Below, one piece after another: positions 1 through 5,556 of a DNA stretch of 8,046 bases (the stretch's first letter is position 1; each line of letters starts with the position of its first letter). The translations under genes and the position numbers were made by a program. The notes under the pieces are model-generated. The model saw only the letters and a program-made list of their open reading frames with translations, was not told the DNA's origin and did no database searches. Source of the DNA: DASXTB01 sp036505615 (GTDB lineage: Bacteria; Acidobacteriota; UBA6911; JACQSX01); assembly GCA_036505615.1 (NCBI GenBank), contig DASXTB010000270.1, forward strand, positions 1 to 8,046, in the 5' to 3' direction.

Positions 1-426
1 AGGCGTTTACGCACGACTTTGGTGAGAGGCATTGTCGGCATTTCCTTACGCACGACTTTGGTGAGAGGCATTGTCGGCATTTCCTTATAGAATGCAGCGA
101 GGGTCTTCGACTGCTTGGCGTCAGGAATGGCTAATCTAAGAAGTGGCAGAACGCGCGTAACAAGAATTTGGGAGTAAACAAACAGGCACTCTATATCCAC
201 TCGGACTGCCTGATGGATAAATTCCTCCTCTGGATGTTTCGGTTTTTGATCTTCCTTCGCGCCCTCCAGGAACCCAGTTCGCGCTCCAGATGATTCTCTT
301 CACATCCACGCCTGTATTGTAACCGATGCCCCAGCCAGTGAATTTTGCGAGGGAGAATTGCGCGTAGCTAATCTGCGAGTCTATCTCATCGATGAACTTG
401 ACATTCATTTGGAGGCAGGTTTCCAT
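1..426 (-). pseudogene. frameshifted hypothetical protein gene, truncated by the window edge
   Basis: Two minus-strand frames join into one plausible protein. The first runs from an ATG at 424-426 (an in-frame TTG lies at 433-435) and gives about 60 residues, including FIDEIDSQISYAQF and FTGWGIGYNTGVDV. After about 240-260 the sensible reading moves to another frame, with AKEDQKPKHPEEEF, VRVDIECLFVYSQILV and SKTLAAFYKEMP, and continues through the 39-bp tandem duplication to base 1. The first frame meets a stop at 136. The start lies just after the stop of the beta-propeller gene (432), so the two may once have been cotranscribed. I do not recognise the family. The VDIECLFVYSQIL segment loosely recalls HEPN-like hypothetical proteins, which is only an impression. 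The MPLTKVVRKR end could instead be the beginning of a separate AbrB-type gene running off the edge. Confidence 0.45.
7..87. repeat. 39-bp perfect tandem duplication, two copies
   Basis: Bases 7-48 recur identically at 46-87, giving a period of 39 bp. Read on the minus strand, each unit contains a purine-rich AAGGAA followed by ATG-CCG-ACA-ATG and the in-frame peptide MPTMPLTKVVR. The duplication therefore copies what looks like a ribosome binding site plus a start region. It keeps the frame because 39 is divisible by 3. Each unit also carries the GGTGAGAGGCAT motif found elsewhere in the window. Confidence 0.95.
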
Positions 427-431
427 CTCTT

Positions 432-1307
432 TCAAAATGTTGTCCGCCGGCCGTCTTTGCTAATGCGACGGACCCGAGCGGCGTTGGTCACCGAATACTC
501 TAGAAGCCACAAGTCGCCATTGCGCGCGATCATTCCACCGGTCGGGGACCACGGAACCGACGAGCGTGCTATCACTGAGACGTGTCCATCGGGCGAGACT
601 TTCTTGACGAGGCGGCCGCCATACACGGCCGCGTAGACATTTTCGGCCGAGTCAGTCCACAGTCCCATCACCACGTGTCGATCCCCGACGACAAACTGCC
701 ACCACGCCGTCTCGCCTAGATCTCGAGCCACGCGCACGATCTTTCCATCGGTTGTTATGCGATACAGATCTGCGTAATGGCTAGCGTAATCGATCAGGTA
801 CAGTGTTCCCTCAGGTGTTGACATCATCCATCGAACGTCCTGGAAATTGCTCGTTGAAGCGAGCGTCTGAATGTGCCCGTCAGGTGTTCGCTTTTGTATC
901 CGTGTTTGAGAGCCCCGATCCGCCCAGTACATGTTTCCACGCCGGTCTCGTATGAAACTGTAGTTCTGAAGAAATCCTTCTCGCGGCGGAATGATTTTTT
1001 CAAGACGACCATCCGGCTGCAGACGCCAAACGTAATGTCCCCATTTATCCGTCCTTTCCCCTTCGTACCATAAATGCTCGCCGTAGAGATTATCGTCAGC
1101 ATCCAGGCACAGTTCATGCGTGTGAACATTGCGGACGGCGATGGTTTTCTTCCCATCAGGGGAAATCTTCCACACATGCCTTAAATCCGTGTAGAACACA
1201 TTTCCCCGCGAATCCATGACAATTCCAATGCCAGGGTGAGCCCAGACCCCAGAGCCAATGGCCAGAGCCGTAGCTAAAACCGGAATCGCTCGGATCTTGA
1301 TTCTCAT
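432..1307 (-). CDS. secreted NHL/SMP-30-type beta-propeller protein
   Basis: The chosen start, ATG at 1305-1307, gives 291 residues. An upstream in-frame extension to 1505 exists, but its 66 residues are arginine-rich and low in quality. The chosen N-terminus is instead a clean signal peptide: basic MRIKIR, a hydrophobic core, then GVWA-HPG with likely cleavage after residue 23. A GAG lies about 9 nt before this ATG. The mature part holds about six repeats ending in (S/T/Q)PDG or TDGK: around residues 26-53, 66-100, 117-144, 160-190, 210-240 and 255-291. Each has the NHL pattern of D-x-x-G-N-(V/L)-Y followed by V-x-(K/R)-I-x-x-D-G. Such proteins fold as periplasmic or extracellular beta-propellers; some are lactonases or strictosidine-synthase-like, others only bind. 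No catalytic assignment is possible here. It ends naturally on a DGRRTTF strand, so it appears intact. The neighbouring frameshifted gene starts a few bases after its stop. Confidence 0.85.
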   Translation of the reverse strand: MRIKIRAIPVLATALAIGSGVWAHPGIGIVMDSRGNVFYTDLRHVWKISPDGKKTIAVRNVHTHELCLDADDNLYGEHLWYEGERTDKWGHYVWRLQPDGRLEKIIPPREGFLQNYSFIRDRRGNMYWADRGSQTRIQKRTPDGHIQTLASTSNFQDVRWMMSTPEGTLYLIDYASHYADLYRITTDGKIVRVARDLGETAWWQFVVGDRHVVMGLWTDSAENVYAAVYGGRLVKKVSPDGHVSVIARSSVPWSPTGGMIARNGDLWLLEYSVTNAARVRRISKDGRRTTF

Positions 1308-1538
1308 TTTCGCATTCTCACTGGTTCGGACGAGTCTTAGTGTTGAGATGTTAACACGCGCGGAGCCGGGTTGTTCGCGTCGGGCACGGGCTAAACGCCC
1401 GCGTGAAAAAGATACGCAGCCGCGCGCATGAGGAAGCGGACTCTCGTCGAAGATCCGCTCCATAATGCTCCACTCCATGCGTGAAGAGCGCGCCGTTCGA
1501 ATCAACTAGAGAGTGTGGTTATCGGCAAAGGGCCCGTA
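1308..1538. other. intergenic leader with a small GC hairpin
   Basis: This is the upstream region of the beta-propeller gene and I see no gene in it. It holds a hairpin at 1387-1401 (CGGGC-TAAAC-GCCCG) of the same style as the REP-like palindromes further right. GCTCCACTCCAT at 1467-1478 recurs at 4177-4188, at the start of the second copy of the 140-bp repeat. I could not place a convincing -35/-10 pair for the propeller gene. Confidence 0.5.
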
Positions 1539-1678
1539 ATTCTGCAATGGAGACCGTTCAGGGGTTGCGCGCTCCTGCGAAAATCCGCGGCTACAATCTG
1601 GCCAAAAACAGCACTTTATTCGAGAAGAATTCAATCACGGCAGACTTTGCGCATCACGATGGTGACAGGCAATGGGTG
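1539..1678 (+). repeat. dispersed repeat, copy 1 (about 140 bp; partner at 4187-4324)
   Basis: The block starts ATTCTGCAATGGAGACC and ends GATGGTGACAGGCAATGGG. It matches 4187-4324 in the same orientation with roughly 90% identity and two or three single-base gaps by my hand alignment. It contains GGCTACAAT, a possible -10 element, and GCCAAAAACAGCACT. Unlike the partner copy, it has no recognisable inverted end on its left. I see no convincing coding capacity: the frame that reads NLAKNST...EKNSITA is kept in both copies, but it is short and opens differently in each. It is probably a non-autonomous mobile repeat. Confidence 0.85.
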
Positions 1679-1728
1679 TTTCAACTGTGAAGTTTTACAT
1701 TACCCCGCTGGGCGAGGCGCCAAGAATT

Positions 1729-1758
1729 GTAGCCCAGGGCGTTAAGCCCTGGGTCTAC
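1729..1758. repeat. REP-like palindrome (CCCAGGGC / GCCCTGGG)
   Basis: GTAG-CCCAGGGC-GTTAA-GCCCTGGG-TCTAC forms an 8-bp perfect stem, extended by GTAG/CTAC around a one-base bulge, with a 5-base loop. Intergenic palindromes of this GTAGCCCAGGGC type are abundant in Acidobacteriota, Verrucomicrobiota and Planctomycetota genomes. A second smaller hairpin, GCCGC-GTA-GCGGC, follows at 1781-1793. There is no T-run, so it is unlikely to be an intrinsic terminator. Confidence 0.8.
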
Positions 1759-1891
1759 GGATATCCTGAACAACGGGGCAGCCGCGTAGCGGCGACAGAG
1801 TTTTCCAGGCCAGAGAGTTTATGGCCTCCGCTTCTTCAAACCCTACGCTCAAATGGCTTGGCCATCTGTCCTGCCATTGCAAAACTCTTTC

Positions 1892-1908
1892 GCCCCGCCC
1901 AGCGAGGC
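1892..1908. repeat. degenerate GCCCCGC hairpin
   Basis: GCCCCGC-CCA-GCGAGGC is an imperfect version (one mismatch) of the perfect hairpin at 1969-1985. Both are preceded by the same short context, CTCTT(T)CGC, so they are copies of one module of the REP-like mosaic between 1700 and 1990. Confidence 0.7.
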
Positions 1909-1928
1909 TCGACACAGGGGTGTTAATC

Positions 1929-1960
1929 TTACAACCCAGGGCTCACGCCCTGGGCTACAA
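1929..1960. repeat. REP-like palindrome, second copy
   Basis: TTACAA-CCCAGGGC-TCAC-GCCCTGGG-CTACAA has an 8-bp stem with a 4-base loop and outer TT(A/G)TA complementarity. It is the same module as the hairpin at 1729-1758, with a different loop. The conserved stem and variable loop fit a REP-type element rather than a gene-specific regulator. Confidence 0.8.
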
Positions 1961-1968
1961 CTCTTCGC

Positions 1969-1985
1969 GCCCCGCCCAGCGGGGC
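1969..1985. repeat. perfect GCCCCGC-CCA-GCGGGGC hairpin
   Basis: A 7-bp perfect GC stem with a 3-base loop, directly after the second CCCAGGGC palindrome. Together with 1729-1908 it forms a mosaic of at least five small palindromes with no gene between them. Confidence 0.8.
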
Positions 1986-2000
1986 TCTGCAAATAGCGCA

Positions 2001-2261
2001 TCAACCTGATCGCTGACGGAGTTTTCGTCTTTCGCGCCGTCGCGGTGACTTTTTCAGCATACTGGTAATGACGTCTTCATTCTTGCCAGTCAGCCCCGTG
2101 AATGTCTGCACAAGCTGGATGTGACCGGCCGTCATGGGAATCGCGGCCAGACCTGCTGCCAGTCGAGCGTCCGCTCTGATCATTCGCGTCTCCAGCCGGA
2201 TGGCGAGCGCGAGATATAACGCGTCATATACAGTGAATCCTGTGGCGTTCGCCAGCGCGAA
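2001..2261 (-). pseudogene. 3' remnant of a VapC-like PIN-domain toxin gene
   Basis: Downstream of an in-frame TGA at 2262-2264, the minus strand encodes 86 residues that match the C-terminal half of VapC-family PIN domains. They read GFTVYDALYLALAIRLETR, then MIRADARLAAGL. The YDA aspartate (fragment residue 13) and the RADARL aspartate (residue 31) correspond to the two C-terminal metal-binding acids of PIN ribonucleases. The N-terminal half (V-x-D-A-S-x block) is not visible in any frame upstream, so the protein cannot be an active nuclease. An ATG at 2181-2183 could start a 60-residue product, but this begins after the first conserved acid. The basic tail after residue 55 is longer than usual and may be read-through. 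No VapB antitoxin is present beside it. Confidence 0.75.
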
Positions 2262-2264
2262 TCA

Positions 2265-2503
2265 GCCGTTTAGAAAGCGACGGCTGGAACCTAATTCGAG
2301 AGTGCGCCGCGACTCTCTCCGACTCAATTGGTGCCAACTGTTAGCCTCTGAAGCTTTGGAGAGCTCCAGCGGTCCCAGTTGCCGGCGACGGGTCAAGGGT
2401 CCTTGACAGAGCGGGGGTAAAACGAACTGGCCGGCGCGAGAATTCAACAATTACGGCTACTTGCGATGCGTTGTGGTGAGAGGCATCGTATCCGTCCTGA
2501 CGC
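2265..2503. other. intergenic sequence without a recognised gene
   Basis: I find no protein family in any frame. A short inverted repeat GAGAGT...ACTCTC lies just after the PIN relic, around 2299-2318. GGTGAGAGGCAT occurs at 2475-2486. This stretch separates the PIN relic from the next dispersed repeat. Confidence 0.5.
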
Positions 2504-2618
2504 AGCGACCTGTACCAGGTGAGTGGGTCAAGCATGAACCAAAACGGCACTGCCGACGAAAAGATGTCAACATTTTCAAGCGCTTAGACTATCCGGGGGT
2601 GAGAGGCATTAAGCCCGT
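2504..2618 (+). repeat. dispersed repeat family II, copy A (inverted partner at 5838-5977)
   Basis: Bases 2504-2594 match the reverse complement of 5884-5977, with about 10 differences in 89 aligned bases. A GGTGAGAGGCATTAAGCCC end follows. Each copy contains an AGGTGAG ribosome-binding-like sequence about 10 nt before an ATG. Here the ATG at 2534 opens MNQNGTADEKMSTFSSA, which stops after 17 codons. The tiny frame may be a relic of a protein N-terminus carried by the repeat. Confidence 0.85.
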
Positions 2619-2695
2619 TTCAACGCTCGGGCTTGTTTTTCCAACTCTTCAAAACGAGTACCCATGAGCCTGATTATCTCCTGGCACGTCTGAGC

Positions 2696-2783
2696 GCCTA
2701 ACGATACGATCAGCCGGCGCGCGCTTCAAGGACCGATTCATTTGAAGGTCGCTGCGCGCACTCCGTTGCATCGAGAGTTAGAC
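2696..2783 (-). other. integron attC-like recombination site, 88 bp
   Basis: On the minus strand the site opens with GTCTAAC (RYYYAAC, R'') at 2783-2777 and closes with GTTAGGC (GTTRRRY, R') at 2702-2696. Inside, CGATGCAACGG pairs with the complement of CCGGCTGATCG, leaving one unpaired G, as canonical attC sites do. GCGCGC pairs with GCGCGC, and CTTCAA pairs with TTGAAG near the apex. Length, box sequences, the imperfect stem with an extrahelical base, and the position 13 bp after the serine hydrolase stop all fit an attC folded as a single-stranded integrase substrate. Its orientation agrees with the gene: coding region first, then attC. No integron integrase or second full attC is in the window, so this is a lone or clustered site without integrase. 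Confidence 0.75.
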
Positions 2784-2796
2784 AACGCCGAGCGGG

Positions 2797-4026
2797 CTAC
2801 TTGTGGACCGGTGGCGCGTAGCGTCGGATGAGCGTCTTGAGCGCGTCTTTTGTCGCCTTATCCGCGCGGTCACCACCGGCGTTCGCGAATACCGCCACGG
2901 CGAGGTCTCGCGTCGGCTGCAGGATGGTGACAGCAAGAAATGCTCCGGCACTCCCCACATGCACGCTGGTCGGCGCACCGTCAACCTCCTGAATCCCCCA
3001 GCCGAGCGCGAAGTTATCGCGAGGAGTAACTGGCGAAGCATGCAACCGCTTGATGGTTGCAGCCCGCAGGAGAGGTGTGTCGCGGCCCTCGAGGCCGCGA
3101 AGATGGAGCTGGAGGAAACGGGCATAGTCGTCGAGAGAGAGCTCCACGGCACCGGCCGGCCAGATGATCGAAGGCACTCGTTCACTCCGGTCGCGCGGAT
3201 CCACAGGCTTCACACCCGAGCGCGTTTCGTGGTGCCCCCAGGGCTGGGCGACATCCGCCGAATCCGACCACGAAAACGCGCCGTGGATGTCCAGGGGACC
3301 GAATACCCGTTCACGAACAAGTGATTCCCAGCTCATGCCGGTTACCCGTTCCGCGATCGCGGCAGCAATCGTGTAGCCACCATTTGAGTAGATAGGTTTC
3401 GTGCCCGGCAGCGCGGCCGGTGTGCCTCGCAGAACCCACGCGGTGAACGCCAGTCGGCACTCCATAGGAGTGCCCTTGAGGCGGGGAAGTCTCTTGAAGT
3501 CTTCATCGTCGGTATCCGCAAATGGCGAGACGCCGGCGTGGTGCGAGAGCAGTTGCTCGAGTGTCACTCCCCGGAACGCTGGAGACATCGAGTCACGCAT
3601 CTCTGGAAAGACGTCGGCGGGCGTCGTTGTCCACGACAGTTTGCCCGCCTCGACTAGAGTCGCGATCATCGTGGCCGTGATCGCTTTGGTATTTGAGCCG
3701 AGCTGGAATCGATCCTGGAGGGTTACTGCCCCGGTAAAGCCTGCGCGCCGAACGCCCGCGATTCCGCGCGCGAGAATAGTATCGGCGCGCAGCACGACAG
3801 CGGCCATTGCCGGGATGTTGTGCTGCGTCCGAAGCGAATCGATCCACGCGTCGAGCGAATCGCCGCGCTCGCTCGACGCGGCACGCGCGTTCGGGGCTTG
3901 CGTTGATATGTCGCCGGCCATTGGTGCAACCCTTGGAGGGAACCCAAGCAGGAGGAGGGCCATAGCAACCGCGGAAAGATTCTGCGAGACGCGCGCCACG
4001 CCCAATAATCTACAATAAGAAATCAT
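2797..4026 (-). CDS. beta-lactamase-fold serine hydrolase (class C / PBP-like), exported
   Basis: 409 residues from ATG 4024-4026, chosen over an in-frame TTG six bases upstream because AGGAGG sits 10 nt before the ATG. The N-terminus has a hydrophobic stretch (AVAMALLLLGF) consistent with export to the periplasm. The catalytic signatures of the PF00144 serine beta-lactamase/DD-peptidase fold are in order: SNTK (S-x-x-K) at about residues 111-114, LLSHHAG near 159-165, YSN (Y-x-N) at 213-215, and HVG in place of the usual H/K-T-G at 356-358. The length is normal and no frame break is seen. Members include AmpC-type lactamases, esterases and D-aminopeptidases, and the substrate cannot be read from the sequence. 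An attC-like site follows its stop and a half attC precedes it, so it looks like the cargo of an integron-type cassette. Confidence 0.92.
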   Translation of the reverse strand: MISYCRLLGVARVSQNLSAVAMALLLLGFPPRVAPMAGDISTQAPNARAASSERGDSLDAWIDSLRTQHNIPAMAAVVLRADTILARGIAGVRRAGFTGAVTLQDRFQLGSNTKAITATMIATLVEAGKLSWTTTPADVFPEMRDSMSPAFRGVTLEQLLSHHAGVSPFADTDDEDFKRLPRLKGTPMECRLAFTAWVLRGTPAALPGTKPIYSNGGYTIAAAIAERVTGMSWESLVRERVFGPLDIHGAFSWSDSADVAQPWGHHETRSGVKPVDPRDRSERVPSIIWPAGAVELSLDDYARFLQLHLRGLEGRDTPLLRAATIKRLHASPVTPRDNFALGWGIQEVDGAPTSVHVGSAGAFLAVTILQPTRDLAVAVFANAGGDRADKATKDALKTLIRRYAPPVHK

Positions 4027-4036
4027 TTCCAATGGT

Positions 4037-4061
4037 CCTCCTGTAGCACTCCTGTAGCACT
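4037..4061 (-). promoter_or_regulatory. ribosome binding site with 11-bp tandem duplication
   Basis: On the minus strand AGGAGG (4037-4042) lies 10 nt before the serine hydrolase ATG. Just upstream, CCTGTAGCACT on the plus strand is repeated twice, at 4040-4050 and 4051-4061. This creates a second AGGAG-like sequence 11 nt further from the start. Confidence 0.75.
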
Positions 4062-4076
4062 CGTCGGCATGGCCGT

Positions 4077-4105
4077 GCCCAACGCCCCGGCATCAGCCGC
4101 GCGCC
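4077..4105 (-). other. right half of a second attC-like site
   Basis: Minus strand: GGCGCGCGGCTGATGCC, then GGGC, then GTTGGGC (GTTRRRY) at 4083-4077. The ATCAGCC inner box and the GC-rich arm (plus strand) match the corresponding half of the full site at 2696-2783, where GCCTAAC is followed by ATCAGCC and GGCGCGC. It lies about 50 bp upstream of the serine hydrolase start, exactly where the previous cassette's attC (or an attI) boundary should be. The other half of the stem is not found, and about 16 bp further on a MITE-like element begins. Confidence 0.55.
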
Positions 4106-4121
4106 AGGAAATTTATCTATT

Positions 4122-4325
4122 CCACCCTTGCCTGTCACCATGCCACTGTGTCTATTGAAGATAGCAGCCACAAAGTGCTCCACTCCATTCTGCAATGGAG
4201 ACCGCTCAGGGGTCCAAGCTCCTGCGAACATCCGTGGCTAAATCTGGCCAAAAACAGCACTCGATTGGAGAAGAATTCAATCACGGCAGGCTTTGCGCAT
4301 CACGATGGTGACAGGCAATGGGTGG
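4122..4325 (+). mobile_element. MITE-like element, about 204 bp, with ~20-bp inverted ends (contains repeat copy 2)
   Basis: The left end, CCACCCTTGCCTGTCACCAT, is the reverse complement of the right end, ATGGTGACAGGCAATGGGTGG (4305-4325), apart from one extra base. Fourteen bases in the middle are perfectly inverted. ATT occurs on both outer sides (4119-4121 and 4326-4328) and could be a 3-bp target duplication. The interior 4187-4324 is the second copy of the repeat seen at 1539-1678. It opens with the hairpin CTCCATT-CTGC-AATGGAG (4183-4200). No transposase is encoded, so if mobile it depends on an enzyme elsewhere. I cannot name the family. Confidence 0.6.
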
Positions 4326-4383
4326 ATTGGTGGATTGCCTTGTCAGCCGATCTTGTCCTTACGCAGTTTGATAAGGGAATAGC

Positions 4384-4629
4384 TCACTTTGGATGTGGAA
4401 TGATGTCCAGGAAAACGTAGGTGTCTCCCTCGATTATGAAGTAAAAACGCCAGTCTTTTGTTACACGTCCTTGCCATATGTCGCGGGCTTCGTCGTATTT
4501 CTTGGCCCGCACGGAAGGATGTCGGATATTTCCCACCAGGAGTTTTGCTTGCTTGTCAAATGCCTTCTGGATGGCAGGCGGAGCTTCGCTTAGTGATCGC
4601 AGGAAGCGCTCAGTGTAATGGCGCTTCAT
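4384..4629 (-). CDS. RelE/ParE-family toxin of a type II toxin-antitoxin system
   Basis: 81 residues, start ATG 4627-4629. The sequence carries the RelE-superfamily core: an N-terminal helical pair (FLRSLSEAPPAIQKAF), then HPSVRAKKYDEARDIWQGRV, DWRFYFIIEGD and a terminal DIIPHPK strand. This version typically cleaves mRNA at the ribosome or acts as a related mRNA interferase, and is neutralised by the partner antitoxin. The conserved Arg/Lys and aromatic positions (R41, K43, R55, W60, R61, F62) are present. The start overlaps the antitoxin stop by 4 nt (ATGA), implying translational coupling. The protein ends in the usual place, so it appears intact. Confidence 0.88.
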   Translation of the reverse strand: MKRHYTERFLRSLSEAPPAIQKAFDKQAKLLVGNIRHPSVRAKKYDEARDIWQGRVTKDWRFYFIIEGDTYVFLDIIPHPK

Positions 4630-4907
4630 CGTCTGGCGGATTTGGCTTTGGCTCGAAGCTTCTTGATGTTCTTCTTCAGAGAGGCCATCATGGCTTCGTG
4701 TGTCCCGAAGGGTCCGTGAGTCCTCCCCCGCCTGACATCCTCTAGGGCCTCTGCTAGGCGCCGATCAATAATGACCTTAGGAGTGAGGGTGATCTTGCCT
4801 TTTTCCACTTTCGCTTCCAGAAAATCCCCCACTGCCAGACCAGCCTGCTTACGCACCGCTGTGGGCAGGGTAACCTGATACTTGGTCTTTACTTTAACGA
4901 GAGGCAT
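4626..4907 (-). CDS. AbrB/SpoVT-fold antitoxin
   Basis: 93 residues beginning MPLVKVKTKYQVTLPTAVRK, the swapped-hairpin AbrB/MazE DNA-binding motif. It continues through GLAVGDFLEAKVEKGKITLTP to about residue 45. Residues 46-93 form the toxin-binding arm, with a strongly basic end (LKKNIKKLRAKAKSARR). It sits upstream of the RelE-type toxin with a 4-nt overlap, the usual antitoxin-first order. AbrB-type antitoxins normally bind their own promoter with the toxin to repress the operon. The tandem CTAACATT repeats upstream are plausible operators. No good Shine-Dalgarno precedes the ATG. Confidence 0.9.
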   Translation of the reverse strand: MPLVKVKTKYQVTLPTAVRKQAGLAVGDFLEAKVEKGKITLTPKVIIDRRLAEALEDVRRGRTHGPFGTHEAMMASLKKNIKKLRAKAKSARR

Positions 4908-4935
4908 CTATTGGTCTGTTAGAAAGTAAGAAACC

Positions 4936-4966
4936 CTAACATTCTAACATTACGGTCAATTCAACC
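4936..4966 (-). promoter_or_regulatory. toxin-antitoxin promoter/operator region
   Basis: CTAACATT is tandemly repeated at 4936-4943 and 4944-4951, a likely operator 29-44 bp before the antitoxin ATG. On the minus strand TAGAAT (a -10 match) overlaps these repeats, with TTGGTT 16 bp upstream as a weak -35. TTGACG and TTGACC also occur nearby. CTGTTAG at 4917-4923 is a further inverted half site. The exact start point is uncertain. Confidence 0.5.
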
Positions 4967-4972
4967 AAGCGT

Positions 4973-5376
4973 CAAGTTGCAATTGAAGCGCGATCAGATT
5001 GAACAACTTGCTGGATGAAACCGCAACTTATGTCTCACACCTGATTGATGCCAAATACCCGTTTAGCTTGGATTCTGGTTAGCCATAGCCGCCTTTCTGT
5101 AATTTTGGAAGCACGCGCCCCGGCTGGGCTGTGATCTGTCGTTCGATTGGCACCCGAACTTTGCGATGACGCACCAATTAGCCTCGAACACAGCCGTCGG
5201 CCTGGGTCGACTCCCGGTTTTGCAACTGGCAGCATCGGGTCGAAAATATCACCCGACCCGAAAAGAACTCAACACGACTGTGTGCTTACGCGACGCGAAG
5301 GCGACAGATACGTCGGTACTGTCCCTAAGAATGGGGAGAACCAGGTCGGTGCTGTCCAGAGGCACGGTCCACTAAC
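4973..5376. other. intergenic sequence with several small inverted repeats
   Basis: I see no gene here. Structures noted are CAAGTTG/CAACTTG at 4973-4979 and 5004-5010, and a hairpin TCGGGTCG...CGACCCGA at 5235-5261 (8-bp stem, 11-base loop, no T-run). There is also a pair TCGGTACTGTCC / TCGGTGCTGTCC at 5313-5324 and 5346-5357 with a 33-bp period. None matches a regulatory element I know. Confidence 0.45.
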
Positions 5377-5556
5377 CTGAAGGACGCGGGTGGTCGCGCT
5401 TGCGGCGACGCGGTTGCGAAACCAAGCTGGAAACCCCGGCGAAATCTGCATCGCCATGCACAAGATGTCGGGAATCTCCTTGAGCGAGCGCAGGAATGAA
5501 TTCAGCGAGTAACGGAATATGTCGGGATCGTGGTAATGCTCTCCATTTGAGGTAAG
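5377..5556 (-). pseudogene. internal fragment of an unrecognised protein gene
   Basis: One minus frame reads as natural protein for about 50 residues, including EHYHDPDIFRYSLNSFLRSL, KEIPDILCMAMQ and FPAWFRNRV. It has a stop immediately upstream (TGA) and no start codon before residue 34. After FRNRV the frame drifts into low-quality sequence. It looks like the middle of a gene with both ends lost. I do not recognise the family; the pattern loosely recalls hypothetical proteins with a FxxxLNAFLxAxRS helix. Confidence 0.4.

Noticed and set aside
1308..1505. 66-residue N-terminal extension of the beta-propeller gene
   Set aside because: Arginine-rich, contains a repeat-like GC hairpin, and would bury a clear signal peptide inside the protein.
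2340..2346. GTTAGCC considered as another attC core
   Set aside because: It breaks the GTTRRRY rule at one position, and no matching RYYYAAC or inner boxes lie at a suitable distance.
3401..4018. 205-codon plus-strand open frame opposite the serine hydrolase
   Set aside because: Shadow of a GC-rich gene. The minus frame carries the full set of catalytic motifs.
4898..4909. ACGAGAGGCATC at the AbrB start as another copy of the GGTGAGAGGCAT motif
   Set aside because: Two mismatches in the key left half. The bases are explained by the coding sequence ATG-CCT-CTC.
5196..5220. GGGTCGACTCCCGG, which resembles a tRNA T-arm
   Set aside because: The loop is one base short of TTCGANN form, and no acceptor, D or anticodon arms can be built around it.
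5235..5261. 8-bp stem hairpin considered as an intrinsic terminator
   Set aside because: No U-run follows on either strand and no gene ends beside it.
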